DNA of 64,000 nt from Gavia stellata. Lineage: Eukaryota > Chordata > Aves > Gaviiformes > Gaviidae. The first letter of the stretch is position 1; each line of letters begins with the position of its first letter. The stretch spans positions 129,742,668-129,806,667 of the forward strand of contig NC_082594.1 of the NCBI RefSeq assembly GCF_030936135.1, given 5' to 3'. The translations under genes were made by a program, and so were the position numbers. This document shows positions 43,245 to 54,646 of this stretch, in pieces. The notes below the pieces were generated by a model that saw nothing but the letters and a program-made list of their open reading frames with translations, was not told where the DNA came from and did not search any database.

Positions 43245-43483
43245 GGCACCCAGAATGGAAAATCCTCTCTTTCCCTTGGGCTGTCCCTCCTGCTGCCTGC
43301 CAGCAACGTTGTCCTGGAACCCCTCTGTATACATTTTGGTGTGGCAGCCCCAGTCCAGCCCCTTCCACCCCCTTCCCAACTAGCTATGGACCTCATTAGC
43401 TAATTTTCCTCTTTTGATTATTAAGAGAAACTTGAGTGAGAAAGCAGTGTTAGCATTCCTTGTTTGTTTTCCTGGCACAGACC

Positions 43484-43489
43484 AATAAA
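43484..43489 (+). terminator. CFAP91: Poly(A) signal of CFAP91
   Basis: Canonical AATAAA about 340 nt after the stop, followed within 40 nt by GGGCTTTTGATGG, a G/T-rich downstream element. A second AATAAA at 43669-43674 is an alternative. Confidence 0.65.
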
Positions 43490-43509
43490 GATCTGCACCT
43501 GGGCTTTTG

Positions 43510-46500
43510 ATGGTATTTCCGTGCATCAATGACATTAAATGAGTAAATATTCCAGCAGTGGGAAATTTTTGTGTTGAGACCATACACAGAGTCTTTTCTC
43601 AAGCATGTCCCACTGATTTCCTTAGTGGAGTAAAGCGAAGAGTAGCTTCCTGCATTAGCACTGCTATTAATAAAGGGTTGAAGTTGAACGAAAACGGTCA
43701 GATCTTGCATCATCTTTTCACATAATTATTCCTTGCATAAAGAAAAGGCGCTCTTGACCTCAGCAGAGTGGTTCCTGCCAATCAGGCAGTGTCTGACTCT
43801 AATAACTGAGCCTAGGTAATCACAGAATGACATGGCGGGGACTGATGTCGCTTGTGCAAAGAACCCATTAGCCAGTGCTTACGGCTTTTCCAGAAACGTT
43901 ACTCTTTGGGCTGACCTCTTCTTGCTTTTTATCGTCCCAAAGGAGAACAATTCTGGAAATAATCTTATTTTTCTTAGAACTGTGTTAGTCACTCTGGCTT
44001 CCAGCTCCAGGGGACTATGCAGGCAGGATGCTCGCTTTGCCTTGTTTGCAAGCATGGGGGTGCTCCAGCTCAGGATGTCAGAAATCCGCGGGCTGCAGAC
44101 AGGCACAGTGCAGCTGATCAGAGAGCTGTCAGGGACTTGCTCAGCTCTCCAGCACTCACCTGTTAAAATTCCTGAGGTCTGTGGGTTTAGCATGCGAAAG
44201 GTACATTTACACCAACATCAAACACACCAGCTTTGGAGGAGCAGGCACAGCCACACCACCACACCCAAAATGCTTACTCACTGATGCTCTGGCTACAACT
44301 TATGCAAAAAATAGCAGTGTTAGCTCTCCGCGCTAACGTGCTAATGGGCTGATCTCTTGTGTACTTCCACCATTTCTCTGTAACTGATAGTCCGTTCTTT
44401 GTGCTGGGTCTGCTGGTAAAGCCTCCGGTGTGGTCCAGCTAACCCTGACCATAGCACTGCTCCTTCAAAACACAACCCAGCAGCTGGTCAAAAATTCAGG
44501 CTCATTAGTGCATTCCTGGGAAAATTTTGCATCAGGTTTCTGGTTTGTGGATTGGGCAGGAGGGGAGCGGGGTGGGCAGGGAGAAGAGAGGAGAAAAAAA
44601 AGTCTGAATACCCCCGTATTCCACTGAGCTGTGAATAAGAACTGGAGAGAGGAAAATGGGAGCTGCACCAAGAAACTACTGCTGGTGTCCAGGTCACTGA
44701 ACCGGAGGCACCAGGTGACTGGTGGGGTCAGGCAGCCTCCGTAAGTACTGCAGAATCTGGCAGGAGTCAGAGATGGGTGATGAGTTTCAGTTAGGACTCT
44801 CTAAGGATGACCCCCCTTAGGGTTTGGGAAAATTCTCATAGCGTACCTTGCTAGTCAGTAAAAGGGAAGGTAGCAAATGCAAAAAACATAGAAAGAAACG
44901 CTCTCACAGTGTGGGAGGAGAAGCTGTGCAGGGATCTGCTCTTTTGCCTCAGGCCAGCTTGGACAAATTTAGCCTGGTTGAAAGAGGGGGGGGATAACAT
45001 GAATCACAAGAGCCAATGTAATGAGAGAGACATGGAAAACTTGATGCAGCAGAACAGTAGAACAGAAAGACCGATCCAGTGAGGCGTTTACTGTATTTCT
45101 GAGATGGTATGTTGAAATAAACATTCTCCATGTGGCTTGTTGTACAATTTGACGTGGTTTTAGAAAGATAAGTATTCCAGCAGGTGTGGGAATAGACATA
45201 GGTGGCCGCGCTTTGGTCTTCTGCAGGGATACAACCCTCTGCCCGACAACGAGGGGGCAGGGGACTCCAGATGCTGTGCACAGGCTGAGCTATAAATGTC
45301 TTGGCTTCTGTTATGATTTAAGGGACGCTGTCAGGGTAAAGCCATCTTTTCCACATGACATTGCCTAGCATGTAAACTGAAGGCCACAGCAGGATTCCTG
45401 CAGGAAACTCTGCTCTAGAAACTGCTTTCAATTGTCATGTGCGGGTTTGGTTTTTTTCCCAAGCTTTGCAGAATGTGCTTTCAGAAAGAAAATGAGCACA
45501 GCAAGAGGGAATTGGGATCATAAATCAACAGCACAAGAATGCACTATTCCCTCTCCTAGCAGGAGCCAGAACAACCCTGGGGAAGAGCCCGTACCCGAAA
45601 CAAACACAGCAGATGCCTCCAGGGCTGCACCAATACAGTGGAAACACCAGGGAAATTCTGCTTGTCCCGCTTTTCTTTCACCAGCTGCCCACTGGGAGGG
45701 AGCCTGGCTGTGCCGATCTGCCGGCTTCTGCCTCCTGGCAGGTGGGGGAGACGGGCTGAACCCAACGAGCCGTTGGGGTCACTGCGCTGTGAGAATGATG
45801 AGAAAAATCGGTCTCTTTGCAGTAAATTAATGAATGCAAATTGTCTCAGGTCTTCCCTGCCGATACGGCTCTTGCAGTGTGGAAGGAGGAAACCCTATCG
45901 CAATAACTACAGTTCAGACCAGCAAAAAGAACTTTCGGTAGGACAACTGGAAGCCAATGCACCTTTCTCACTGGACACTTAACTATACCTATGCTTTTGC
46001 CAACATAAAAACCCAACAAACACATGCTCTCCCGTCTCTCCTGCCTCCCTTAAAAGCAGCATGACCATCACAAAATTTGCTGCTGTAGACCTGGCTGCGG
46101 TGCTGCTAAAGGAGTTCCTGGCACTTTTCTGAGCGCTGCTGTTTTTGTGCTCCTGGTCTTGCAAGCTCACAGGATCTGCCTGCTGCTTTGTTGGGCTCAA
46201 TTCAGCCCTCACACAACTTTGGGGGGGTGGGTAAGCCTACAAGTATGGTCCTCACATGCTAAAGGCTTTTAACAAGGTCCAATTGCACTGATACTAACTT
46301 CACCTCCTCCCAGTCCTGTCTCCCGGCTTCCACCAAAAATCCTGTTCATGCAGCTTTTCCTGCGTTTTTCTGACTGGTGAGTCAGTATCTTCTTGGCATC
46401 CACCAGCCTCCCCTCACCTCAGTGCCCTCCAGAGTCGGGCCAGGGCTTGAAAGAGGAGCTGTTGTTTCATACGTATGCCTTCCACCCCACCAGAGAGGCA

Positions 46501-49500
46501 GGAATCATTTTGAACATCTGCCAAAACTGCCAACTCCCCGAGACGTAACATGTACACCTAGACCAGTAAATTCAACCTGCCTGCGACCACCCCGGACTGC
46601 GGCGCCCACCTCTCCTCCCAGCCACTGCCGGGAGCAGAACTGGTGGGGAAAGCACCTCAACAGACACTGCTTGCACGAGAGAGAAAACCCCAGCGGGCGG
46701 ATGGGAAAGGTGTACGCTGAATCCCGGGGAGGAGAAGCAGCTCTGGCTCTCTGCTCCGATTGTATCATCCGTTCCCTCTCGTTCTTCCTTTTCTCCCATA
46801 TGCTGCGTCAACCCCACGCACCTCTTCCTCCACCTCCTGTGGCTGGAGTCCAGGCCACTTCTCTTGGCCCGTTCCTGTGTGCCAAAGCCCAATCCTTCAT
46901 GCAGCGCTCACTCAGAAGGGATGTTCCGTTCCCTTTTCCTTCCTGGGCTGCTCACATGTATCCACTTGTTACTCAGGGCCAGAGCCCTGCCCAGCCAGCC
47001 GGGCTCAGCACACCATCCCCAACAGACCCGAGAGCTGTGACTGCCCCTGCAAATACTCGCCATTGCGGCTGGCCATTAGTCTACGGCTGGTTGGACCTGT
47101 TGCACAGCCCAGCCCATGCCCAGCCGTCTGCGATTTATCACATCTAGTTCCCCCAACGGGGAGCTTTCATAGTACCCTGCGCTCCTCGCCCATCCTGGAG
47201 CTCCTCGGTCGGTGCTGGGTGCGGGGATGTTCATCCTCTTCCTTGGGGTAGCGGCTGGAAGCGTGCCGTGCTACCTGCAATGCAAATTGCAGTGAGCTAA
47301 TTGCAGCTGCGCAGCGAGGACCCGATGCTGTTGCTCTTGGTGACAACGTCAGCGCTGAGCGTGAACGAAACCAGTGCTCTGAATACAGATGCAGCAAGAA
47401 GCCTAAAATATTTAACCAGTGCTCTTACGGAGCCCCTAAATTGAGAGCGCACTAAACCTTCTCCGAAACACCCTCCTCGGCCAGCATCTGCTCGCTCACC
47501 ATTTTGCATCACTAGTGTTTGGAAAGCAGCCGCTCCCACCCGCGTTATGGAGACTGAAAAGCTGCATTCGCTCCCCTCCTTAAGTTGCTGTAGGAATAAT
47601 CGTAAGAATGAATCTCCCTTTTATTTATGAGCCAGTAATAGCCAGCCCTTCCCTTTAAAGCCTCTTGCAAACACTGTGTTGGTTCCTTACCTATTGAAGC
47701 CTTTCGCCACTTGCCCGTGTAATTTTTCCACCTCCAGCCAAATGCGAACCATTTTTCATGGCTGTGCAGGCCCCAAATTTGTTGTCTCCAGCAGAAACAG
47801 CTTCCGTTGACCAACCTGTTCCTAGGCCTGGTGCCATGAAGCAAAAATCTTGAAAGAGGAGTGAGGTGTAACTGAGATGGTCCAGAGACTCCCCAGCTGG
47901 GTAGCCCCCTTCATTTCCCGAGACTGCTAGCAAATGACAGCATCCCGAACAACGTCAGTGATCTCCTTGAGCAAAAATGCCCTCAAACAAGCCGGGTTTT
48001 GCCAGCAGTCACCACTCGCCTCCTCAACACTTTTGCCTGTCAAAGGATTTGGTTACAGGAATGAGATGCGGAAGGGAGGAGAACACGCCTGCCCTCACGC
48101 CGCAGGAAACACGGGGTAGCTGCTGGGCTGGTGAAAGGAGGATGAATACCTCTTGCTTCCTCTCAAGCTCGCAAGCCGTTCCCACCGTATGTCTGACCCT
48201 GCCTCAGTCCCTGCAGCCCCGGCCTCCCTCTGACAAGACCTCCCACGTGTTCCTGTGTCAGCAGCCGGCGTCTGGACCCCGCGAACCCTCACCATGTGGA
48301 GGCGTAAAGCACAGGGCGTTCAAGCAACAAGCTAAGATGAAGAGTCCTGTTCTAACTCCTGGATTCCACCAATTTTTAAAAACTTTGCTTAGGGAAAAAA
48401 ACCCCACCAACCAAAAAACCAACCCCAACCCCTCCGTCTCTCTACTTGGCAATCCATTACACACCCAGACCCCAGGGCCCTGCCACCGTACGCAGGGCCC
48501 GTGGCTCCTCTGCTTGGGAGGGGCTGTGCTCGGCCAGGCAGCTCTGCCTGGGGATGAGGTTTCCTTTGCCCACGGCCACGTTTTCTCACTCTGCGGTAAG
48601 CGAGGGGGCTCTGCAGGATGCCCTGGACTCGGGCAGGCTGCCCGGCTACGGCTCTCCTACCAGAGCACCCTGGTCACAAATGCTCTGCTGCAGCCACTCG
48701 CAAGCTCCCACAAGGGAAGAGGTTGGTTGTTCTCCACCTACCTTGTCCTGGAGGACCCAGCCTTGCCTCTGGAGAGCACGAGCGGAGACAGGTGATGCAG
48801 AGAGCGGGGAATCCCTGAAAGAGAAGGCTTTAACTCCATTGACCGCATGGGAGACCGACCCAGCTGAATGCAGACTCTCAGGGGGCAGTAGGATATACCA
48901 AGAAGAAAACATCTGTGCCAGGACATCAGGAGTTAGCTGGGCGTGCAACAAGGTCCAGGACTGCATTCCAGCGTCAACCAGAGGCAGGTGTTTGCTGTGA
49001 AAGTCCAGCTCTCCCTTACAGCCCTGACCACTGTCACCTGCACTGTCTCCTGCGATGAGCACCAGCAGCAGTTTGTTTGGGGGACCGGTCTCTGCCCCAA
49101 AGCCTCAGCAGTTGTATGACATTCATGCCAAGATGTGAGCCTGGGTTTCCTGCCCTGCCCCGCGTGGTGTTGCTACCTATGCACCTTCCTTTCCCACCAG
49201 AGCTCGGCTTTGGCAGCAGGTTGGGTCTGACCTGCAAAGATGGAGCAGCCCTGCCCTCCCCAGGAACGCCAATGCCCCCAAGGCTAGAGAGGGAAGACAG
49301 GACAACGACCCAGCCAAGCCCTTCCCAGAGCCAAAGGAGGGGAGCGAGGTTCAAGTCTGGCTAATGAGGTTGTGTACCATCTGCCGCGCTCGCTGTCTCC
49401 AAGCAACTGGACTAGGCGCTTCAGACACAAACCGCGGTGTTCCCGCTCTCCCCTCTGCATTTTGCAGCTTGCTTCCCTCCTCCTTTGTGGCTCTTGTTCT

Positions 49501-51270
49501 TCCTTCACAGAAAGTGAAAGCCGCTTGGACCTTACCACCGGCAGCCTGAAAGCTGCCACCTTCCAGATAACAAACGGTGCCGGTAGCCTTGACGCTGACT
49601 TTTAATTCCAGCACCCAGATGGCTCGAAGTTTGGTCGATAAAGGCAGAGCACATCAGTGGAGCAGACTTGTACCGCATTCAGCTCAGTACCGCTTTGCTT
49701 TTGGATTAGCGTTTTAAATCATTCAAAGGCGTCAGTGACCAACAACTAAGTGGATTTGAACCCGGTTTACAGACAGGTCTCAAAAGGTATTTTTGCATGG
49801 GGAACGGTGACAGAACGACTGTTCCCTGGGAGGTTGTGGGGGACTGGCTACTGACGCTCAGGTGTTTCATTATTTCTTTTTAAATGGTGGTTGGGGTGAA
49901 ACTATAGAAGTCTCATTGACAATGTTTGCAGGGATTACAATGGGAGGGAGTGACGGATGAACTGGACAACTGCAGCCTCCGCACAGAAGGGCGAATGCAA
50001 TCCTTGGGTAAGGAGACGGGGAGGCACCAGCTGCAACGTGCTCTCTAGCGCCTGTATTTGACATTGGGGAGAGTGTTGTAGGAAATCTCTGGCTTGTTTT
50101 GGTACCCACTGCTTAAGGAGGGTGTTAAAAACAATTGTAGAGAAGAGGATAGAGTTGAAAAGCTTAGAAAGACGTGAAGGAGCTGAAGATCCCCTTCCAG
50201 TCAGCTTAGCAAGAAGTTACAAGGTGACTAGGTCCCGGTCAAGGGACTCTGATGCTCAGAAGAGAGACCTGAGGCTGGAGCAGAGGGTTCCTGTGCAGAG
50301 ACAATGCAGAAACAGAGCCCGCAGCTCGCATTCGCAGTGAGAGAAGTTCAGAAGACACAGAAGGCCCCAGTGCATGTGCATCTAGAAAAGAAAAGTGCCT
50401 AAGGATAATTAACCACCACCCCAAATTACTGAGGATTGTGATGAAGTCCCCATCAGCGGCAAACTTTAAATCCATAAACTCACCTGGCGAGGTGCGGTAG
50501 TTCAGGCAGCGATGCCTTTGCAGATGTGACTGGCCACCCTTAATGCCAGGGGCCGGACTGGTTGAGCAGAGCAGCCCTGGTCTTGGCACATGAATTAGAC
50601 GCAGCCCGAAGCCCGGTGACGTTGTGGGACCGACGTAAACGAAGGGACAGCAGCCAGTCACCTGTGTCGCTTCTGGGGCAGCCGGGCCGTAGCCAGCTGC
50701 CTGGCCCTGTCACCCTGGTACCCCAGCGCCTGCCGGAGCAGCAGAGGCTGAGCAGAACAAGACCCATGCCCCCATGGGTGAGCCGGGGCGGGCTGGCGCC
50801 TGGTTTGAGGGGCGCAGCTTCAGTAGCCAGGAAGGGCGAGAACAGCCCACAAAGGGCTTGGTGCAGGGGAGCCGATGCATAGCAGCGGGGGGATCGGAGG
50901 GACCCTAGCACAACACTTACGGTGCAGACCCACCAAAGACATCAACTATGCTGTCACCGCTGGCTGCCTGGTCCAGGGAGCAGGGGGGCCTTGCTCCGCG
51001 GGAAGTGCTGGGCTTCACTCACTCAGGCCTTTAACACACCAACCCGTTTGGTACCAGCAGCCTCTTCTCCGGTCCCGACCGAATTCAGGCATGGGCAGCC
51101 TCTCTAATAAACCAAGGTCTCTTCCCCGAGAGAGGACATGGCCAGGACACCCCTTCCCGCCCCGCTCCCACCTCTCCTGGAGCGGCTCCAGAGCGGAGGC
51201 TCCAGGCTGGAGCCCAGGAGAGGAGGTTTCATCTGGACAACCGCGGCTTGTGGCACACGAACAAACCAAG
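43510..51270. other. Intergenic region between CFAP91 and GSK3B
   Basis: 7.8 kb, increasingly GC-rich from about 45.5 kb. Long frames exist (46377-47147, 47977-48795), but they are compositional and show no domain. In mammals NR1I2 lies here. I looked for its zinc-finger DNA-binding domain (C-x2-C pairs with the CEGCKGFF-type P-box) and its ligand-binding domain on the plus strand and found neither. An A/C-rich tract occurs at about 48397-48435. Confidence 0.55.
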
Positions 51271-51298
51271 AGGAGCCTCTTTGCAATATAAATTTGTT

Positions 51299-51304
51299 TT
51301 TATT
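51299..51304 (-). terminator. GSK3B: Distal poly(A) signal of GSK3B
   Basis: AATAAA on the minus strand, followed 35-60 nt downstream by TTGGTTTGTTCGTGTG, a good G/U-rich element, so cleavage is expected near 51280. Sequence character also changes here from AT-rich UTR to GC-rich intergenic DNA. Confidence 0.75.
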
Positions 51305-51870
51305 GAAGCAGCAGTCACATGACCTCGCATCTAGCCTTTAGGATAGCGACAGAATGGATTTGGCCAGGTCAGCCAGCCCAAAAAAGGATTAATTTTTTTT
51401 TTCTTTTTTCTTTTGCGCTAATAGACATGTCATGTTTAATACATACATTATCCAGTACCGGAAACCCAACTCAGAGATAGCTACGTGCTGATTTGCTGGA
51501 GGAACGGTCCACTGGACGTGGTCTCGACAAACTTTACAGATCACCACCAAATAACATTACTAATGGGATCAAATGATAAAAAAAACCCAAACCCCAAACA
51601 ACCATGAGTGCAGGATTCAAAGCCAGCAGTTTACACAGGTTCTTAAGTTCGTATCTATAGGTGGACGGTAAAGGAAGATTGGTTGGTTTTAATTTGAAAT
51701 ATTTATGTCCCAGGGTTCCTCTCTCCATCAAATCAAACTGTATCATAGACAAGCTGGCATCTCTTGAAAAATAGCATGGAGTAACACAGTTCATTTAAGA
51801 AAACATGCTTATTTCTTGCGGTTTTTCTTTTCATTATTATTACAAAGATCCACGTCCACCTACTCTTGCA

Positions 51871-51948
51871 GAGTGGAAAGAGGCATGAGGGCAAGGAAGA
51901 AGGGGTGGAGAAGGGAGAGAGGAGGAGGAGGAGGAGGAAAGGAAGGGG
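51871..51948. repeat. Purine-rich GAG/GGA tract
   Basis: Nearly pure purines on the plus strand, with a (GAG)n core at about 51919-51938. In the GSK3B transcript it reads as a C/U-rich tract, a typical PTB-binding type of sequence. Confidence 0.8.
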
Positions 51949-52014
51949 CAAGTTTTTGAAATAAAGACCACACACTTGGTATTTTTTAAATTTCATTTCC
52001 AGGCTAACCTACTT

Positions 52015-52020
52015 TTTATT
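52015..52020 (-). terminator. GSK3B: Possible alternative GSK3B poly(A) signal
   Basis: AATAAA on the minus strand within an AT-rich stretch, about 5.1 kb after the stop. Use cannot be judged from sequence. Confidence 0.35.
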
Positions 52021-52407
52021 TAATGCAAATTACAGTACCAGTTAACTATTTCCGAACCGAGTCACACAGAACAAAACGTATTTACAAGGGGAACGGGGCG
52101 GGGGAAATAATAAAACATTAAGCATACTTTCCACAAAAAAAGTTTATATTTAAAATGAAAAAAAAAAAAATCAGTCACAGAGGCATTCAAGTAGTAATAA
52201 TGTTATACAGGTTTTGCTTTTCCTTTAAATCAAGACAGATTTGCACAAGTGTATGCAATAGTTTGTATACAACCCACAGTCCTTAATATATATATATATT
52301 TTTAGATTTCTGTTTTTAAGATGGAAGTGGTCACGCTAATTGGTGTGTACAGGCCCAAGTGATCCATCAGCAACACATTAATGAACGCAAATTTTACAGG
52401 CAAGCAA

Positions 52408-52448
52408 ATTATATATATATAAATATATTTTTTATATATATATATTAA
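52408..52448. repeat. (TA)n-rich tract in GSK3B 3' UTR
   Basis: Alternating TATATATA with short interruptions. A shorter (AT)n run is at about 52287-52300. Self-complementary and likely length-variable. Confidence 0.85.
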
Positions 52449-53459
52449 AAATAAACTGAGAAAGACCAACACAAGGAAGCTACTTTTCTCGAGCTAACCC
52501 CCTAGGTACTGTTTTCCCTTCCTGTCGTTTTGCCGTTATTGCAGTGTTGCAAAACGAAGCCAACTATGACCAGAACCGGCTGAGAGCCCCGTGGAAATCA
52601 GCTGCCACCCCCGGGGTACCCGCCGGCCGTCTCCGAGAGGCAGAGCCCGGACTGAATACCCTACTGTGCTTTTTCCTCATCGGCTTTGCCTTTTTCTCCG
52701 CGGTGGCTGAGGTTCCCAGTACAGGAGTACGAGTCTGACAGGCTGCTTGACTTCTCCTTTTCCCAGTACTGCAAAGCAGGGGGGAAATTTAAGTTGCAAG
52801 TCGCAGGCACCTGCCGTTATTTTCGGTAAAGCTTGGCTTCGAAATAAGGGGACAAAGTGTTCGGGGATCTTCTACCAGCCAATTTTCTTTTGCAGGTAAT
52901 TTTTTTTGTTTGTTTTTTGACCTAGCAAGGTAGATCAGTTTAATATTAAAGGACACCAGCATCTTGGCCGGACGTCCATCAGGGGAGACAGACTGCGATT
53001 AAGTCCGGCTCAGAGACCCACGCCACAGCAGGGCTGACGTAAAGGACAGATCAAGACCGGACTGGGTTAAAAACAAGCCCGAAAGAGAGTAAAAGAAGAG
53101 AGGGACAGCTCCGAGCAGACCGCCGCCAACAGCTTGGCATCACTGACCTTCGTGTCACCAGAAAGAAAGCGCAGCCTCTGCTTCACTGGAATGAACACGA
53201 GATGCTTCGAAATAAAACAGCAACCTTTGGTTTGGTAAAGAGTTAAGTGTTTTCCCATTCAAGACAATCTTATGTGGAATACTAACAAGGTAGTAAAACA
53301 CAAGCAAACTAGTTTTAGAAACAAGGCCTTCGTGCTGGGCACAAGAAATCAAGAGTCATGTTAAACTCATCACCTCAAGAAAACAAAAGTGACTTTGGGG
53401 AGGGGCGTGGGGGAAAAACAGGGAGAAGAGAAAGGGAACAGAAAGTCCCCCCGGCAGAA

Positions 53460-53770
53460 AAAACCACCACGGTCTCCTACAGCGATGGCCCCGCTCCTAC
53501 CGCGGCCGAACGGCTCCGAGCGCAGCATCCCTGCGGGGCGCGGGGGGTTTCCCTCCCCGGGGGTCCCTTCCGCCCGCCGGGCCCAGCCGCTGCCCCCGGC
53601 ACCGCCGCAGGGAGGGTGGAAAGGCCGAGCCTCCTGGAAGCTGCTGCCGCCCAGACAACTTCTGGGCACAGGATCGGGGTGGGGAGAGATGAGCAAAGCC
53701 GAAACGAGCTGCCAGGGCAAGTGTCCGAACGAAACCGGTCGCTGCTATAGCGGGAGGAGGAGAGGGCAGG
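53460..53770. other. CpG-rich block inside GSK3B 3' UTR
   Basis: About 300 nt of dense CpG and GC (CCGCGGCC, GCGGGGCGCGGGG, CGCCCGCCGGGCCC) flanked by AT-rich UTR. Frames here are long on both strands purely from composition. It could be a small CpG island with its own promoter activity, or GC drift in an unconstrained UTR segment. Confidence 0.7.
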
Positions 53771-54485
53771 GTGGGCAACTTGGAGACATCCAGAACAAAG
53801 CCACAGCTCCAGTGAAATGAGTGACGGCGGAGACGGTTTCCTTTCGTTCCGCTACTGATCAGGCTATGACTGAAACCTTACAGCACTCAGAGTTTGAAAG
53901 TGGGGGGCAGGAGGGGGAGCAAAGATGCAGGTTTGGGGTGGGAGACGTCGTTAATAAAGGAGGGGGGAAAGGGAAATAAAAATCAAAATCATGGAAGCGA
54001 AGGCACTCCAAACTATATAGATACACTATACATCGCTAGAGTTATTGTTACAATAATACAGGCCGGTACCTACTGTACAGAGTTAAAACTATATGGCTTT
54101 AAAAAGCTCGTCTACATTTTGTCTGATTATTAAACAGAATCACTGCCCTGAACGGTAACTTTTTGCTCATTAATAACAGTTCCTGGGTCCACATATTTAC
54201 ATACAAAACAATAAAACTCAAAATTCAAAAACAACCGAAAATAATAATGTACAAGCTTGAATTTGGTGAGGAGCTTTGTTTTTTTTTGTTGTTGGTTTGG
54301 TTTTTTTTTTGTGGTTTTTTTGTGTGGTTTTTTTTTTTCTTATTTACAAAAAAGGTTATTCAAAGACCTGGATCTAACTTGTATAAAAGAGTGTGTGATC
54401 CTGCCATGATCCTTGGGAAAAAAAAAAACAAACAAGAAAGAAGAAATAAAACCAGAGGGGCACCCCCGACCCTCCCCGCAGCCTA

Positions 54486-54511
54486 ACACACACACACACA
54501 GAACACACACA
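54486..54511. repeat. (CA)n microsatellite
   Basis: CACACA repeats with one GA interruption, in the GSK3B 3' UTR; (GU)n in the transcript. Confidence 0.9.
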
Positions 54512-54640
54512 GACGCCTGCAGTCACAAAACCAGAGAGAAAAGCTCCTAACTCCCCTCCGCCAGCCTTCAACGAGAAGATGAAACGAAAAAGAAGAAAAG
54601 CCACATTTCCTGGCACAAGCAGCAATTTTTCTTCATTATT

Positions 54641-54646
54641 TTTATT
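54641..54646 (-). terminator. GSK3B: Possible proximal GSK3B poly(A) signal
   Basis: AATAAA on the minus strand, followed by TTGCTGCTTGTGCC. It would give a 3' UTR of about 2.5 kb. Another AATAAA lies at 55782-55787. Confidence 0.3.

Larger units (their letters stand above)
43146..43505 (+). other. CFAP91: CFAP91 3' UTR
   Basis: Short 3' UTR running to the AATAAA at 43484. It probably contains an 81-nt intron at 43164-43244: donor CCAG/GTGAGT and acceptor TTTTTTTCAG/GG. Confidence 0.6.

Noticed and set aside
46377-47147. 256-codon plus-strand open frame in the intergenic region
   Set aside because: GC- and Pro/Ser-rich composition, overlapping frames open on the other strand, no domain and no clear splice context; stop codons are rare here because of base composition.
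47977-48795. 272-codon plus-strand open frame considered as an NR1I2 remnant
   Set aside because: No zinc-finger cysteine pattern or ligand-binding-domain motif; reads as compositional sequence.
53389-53820. 143-codon plus-strand frame in the GSK3B 3' UTR
   Set aside because: Pro/Arg/Gly-rich translation caused by the CpG block; low-complexity on both strands.
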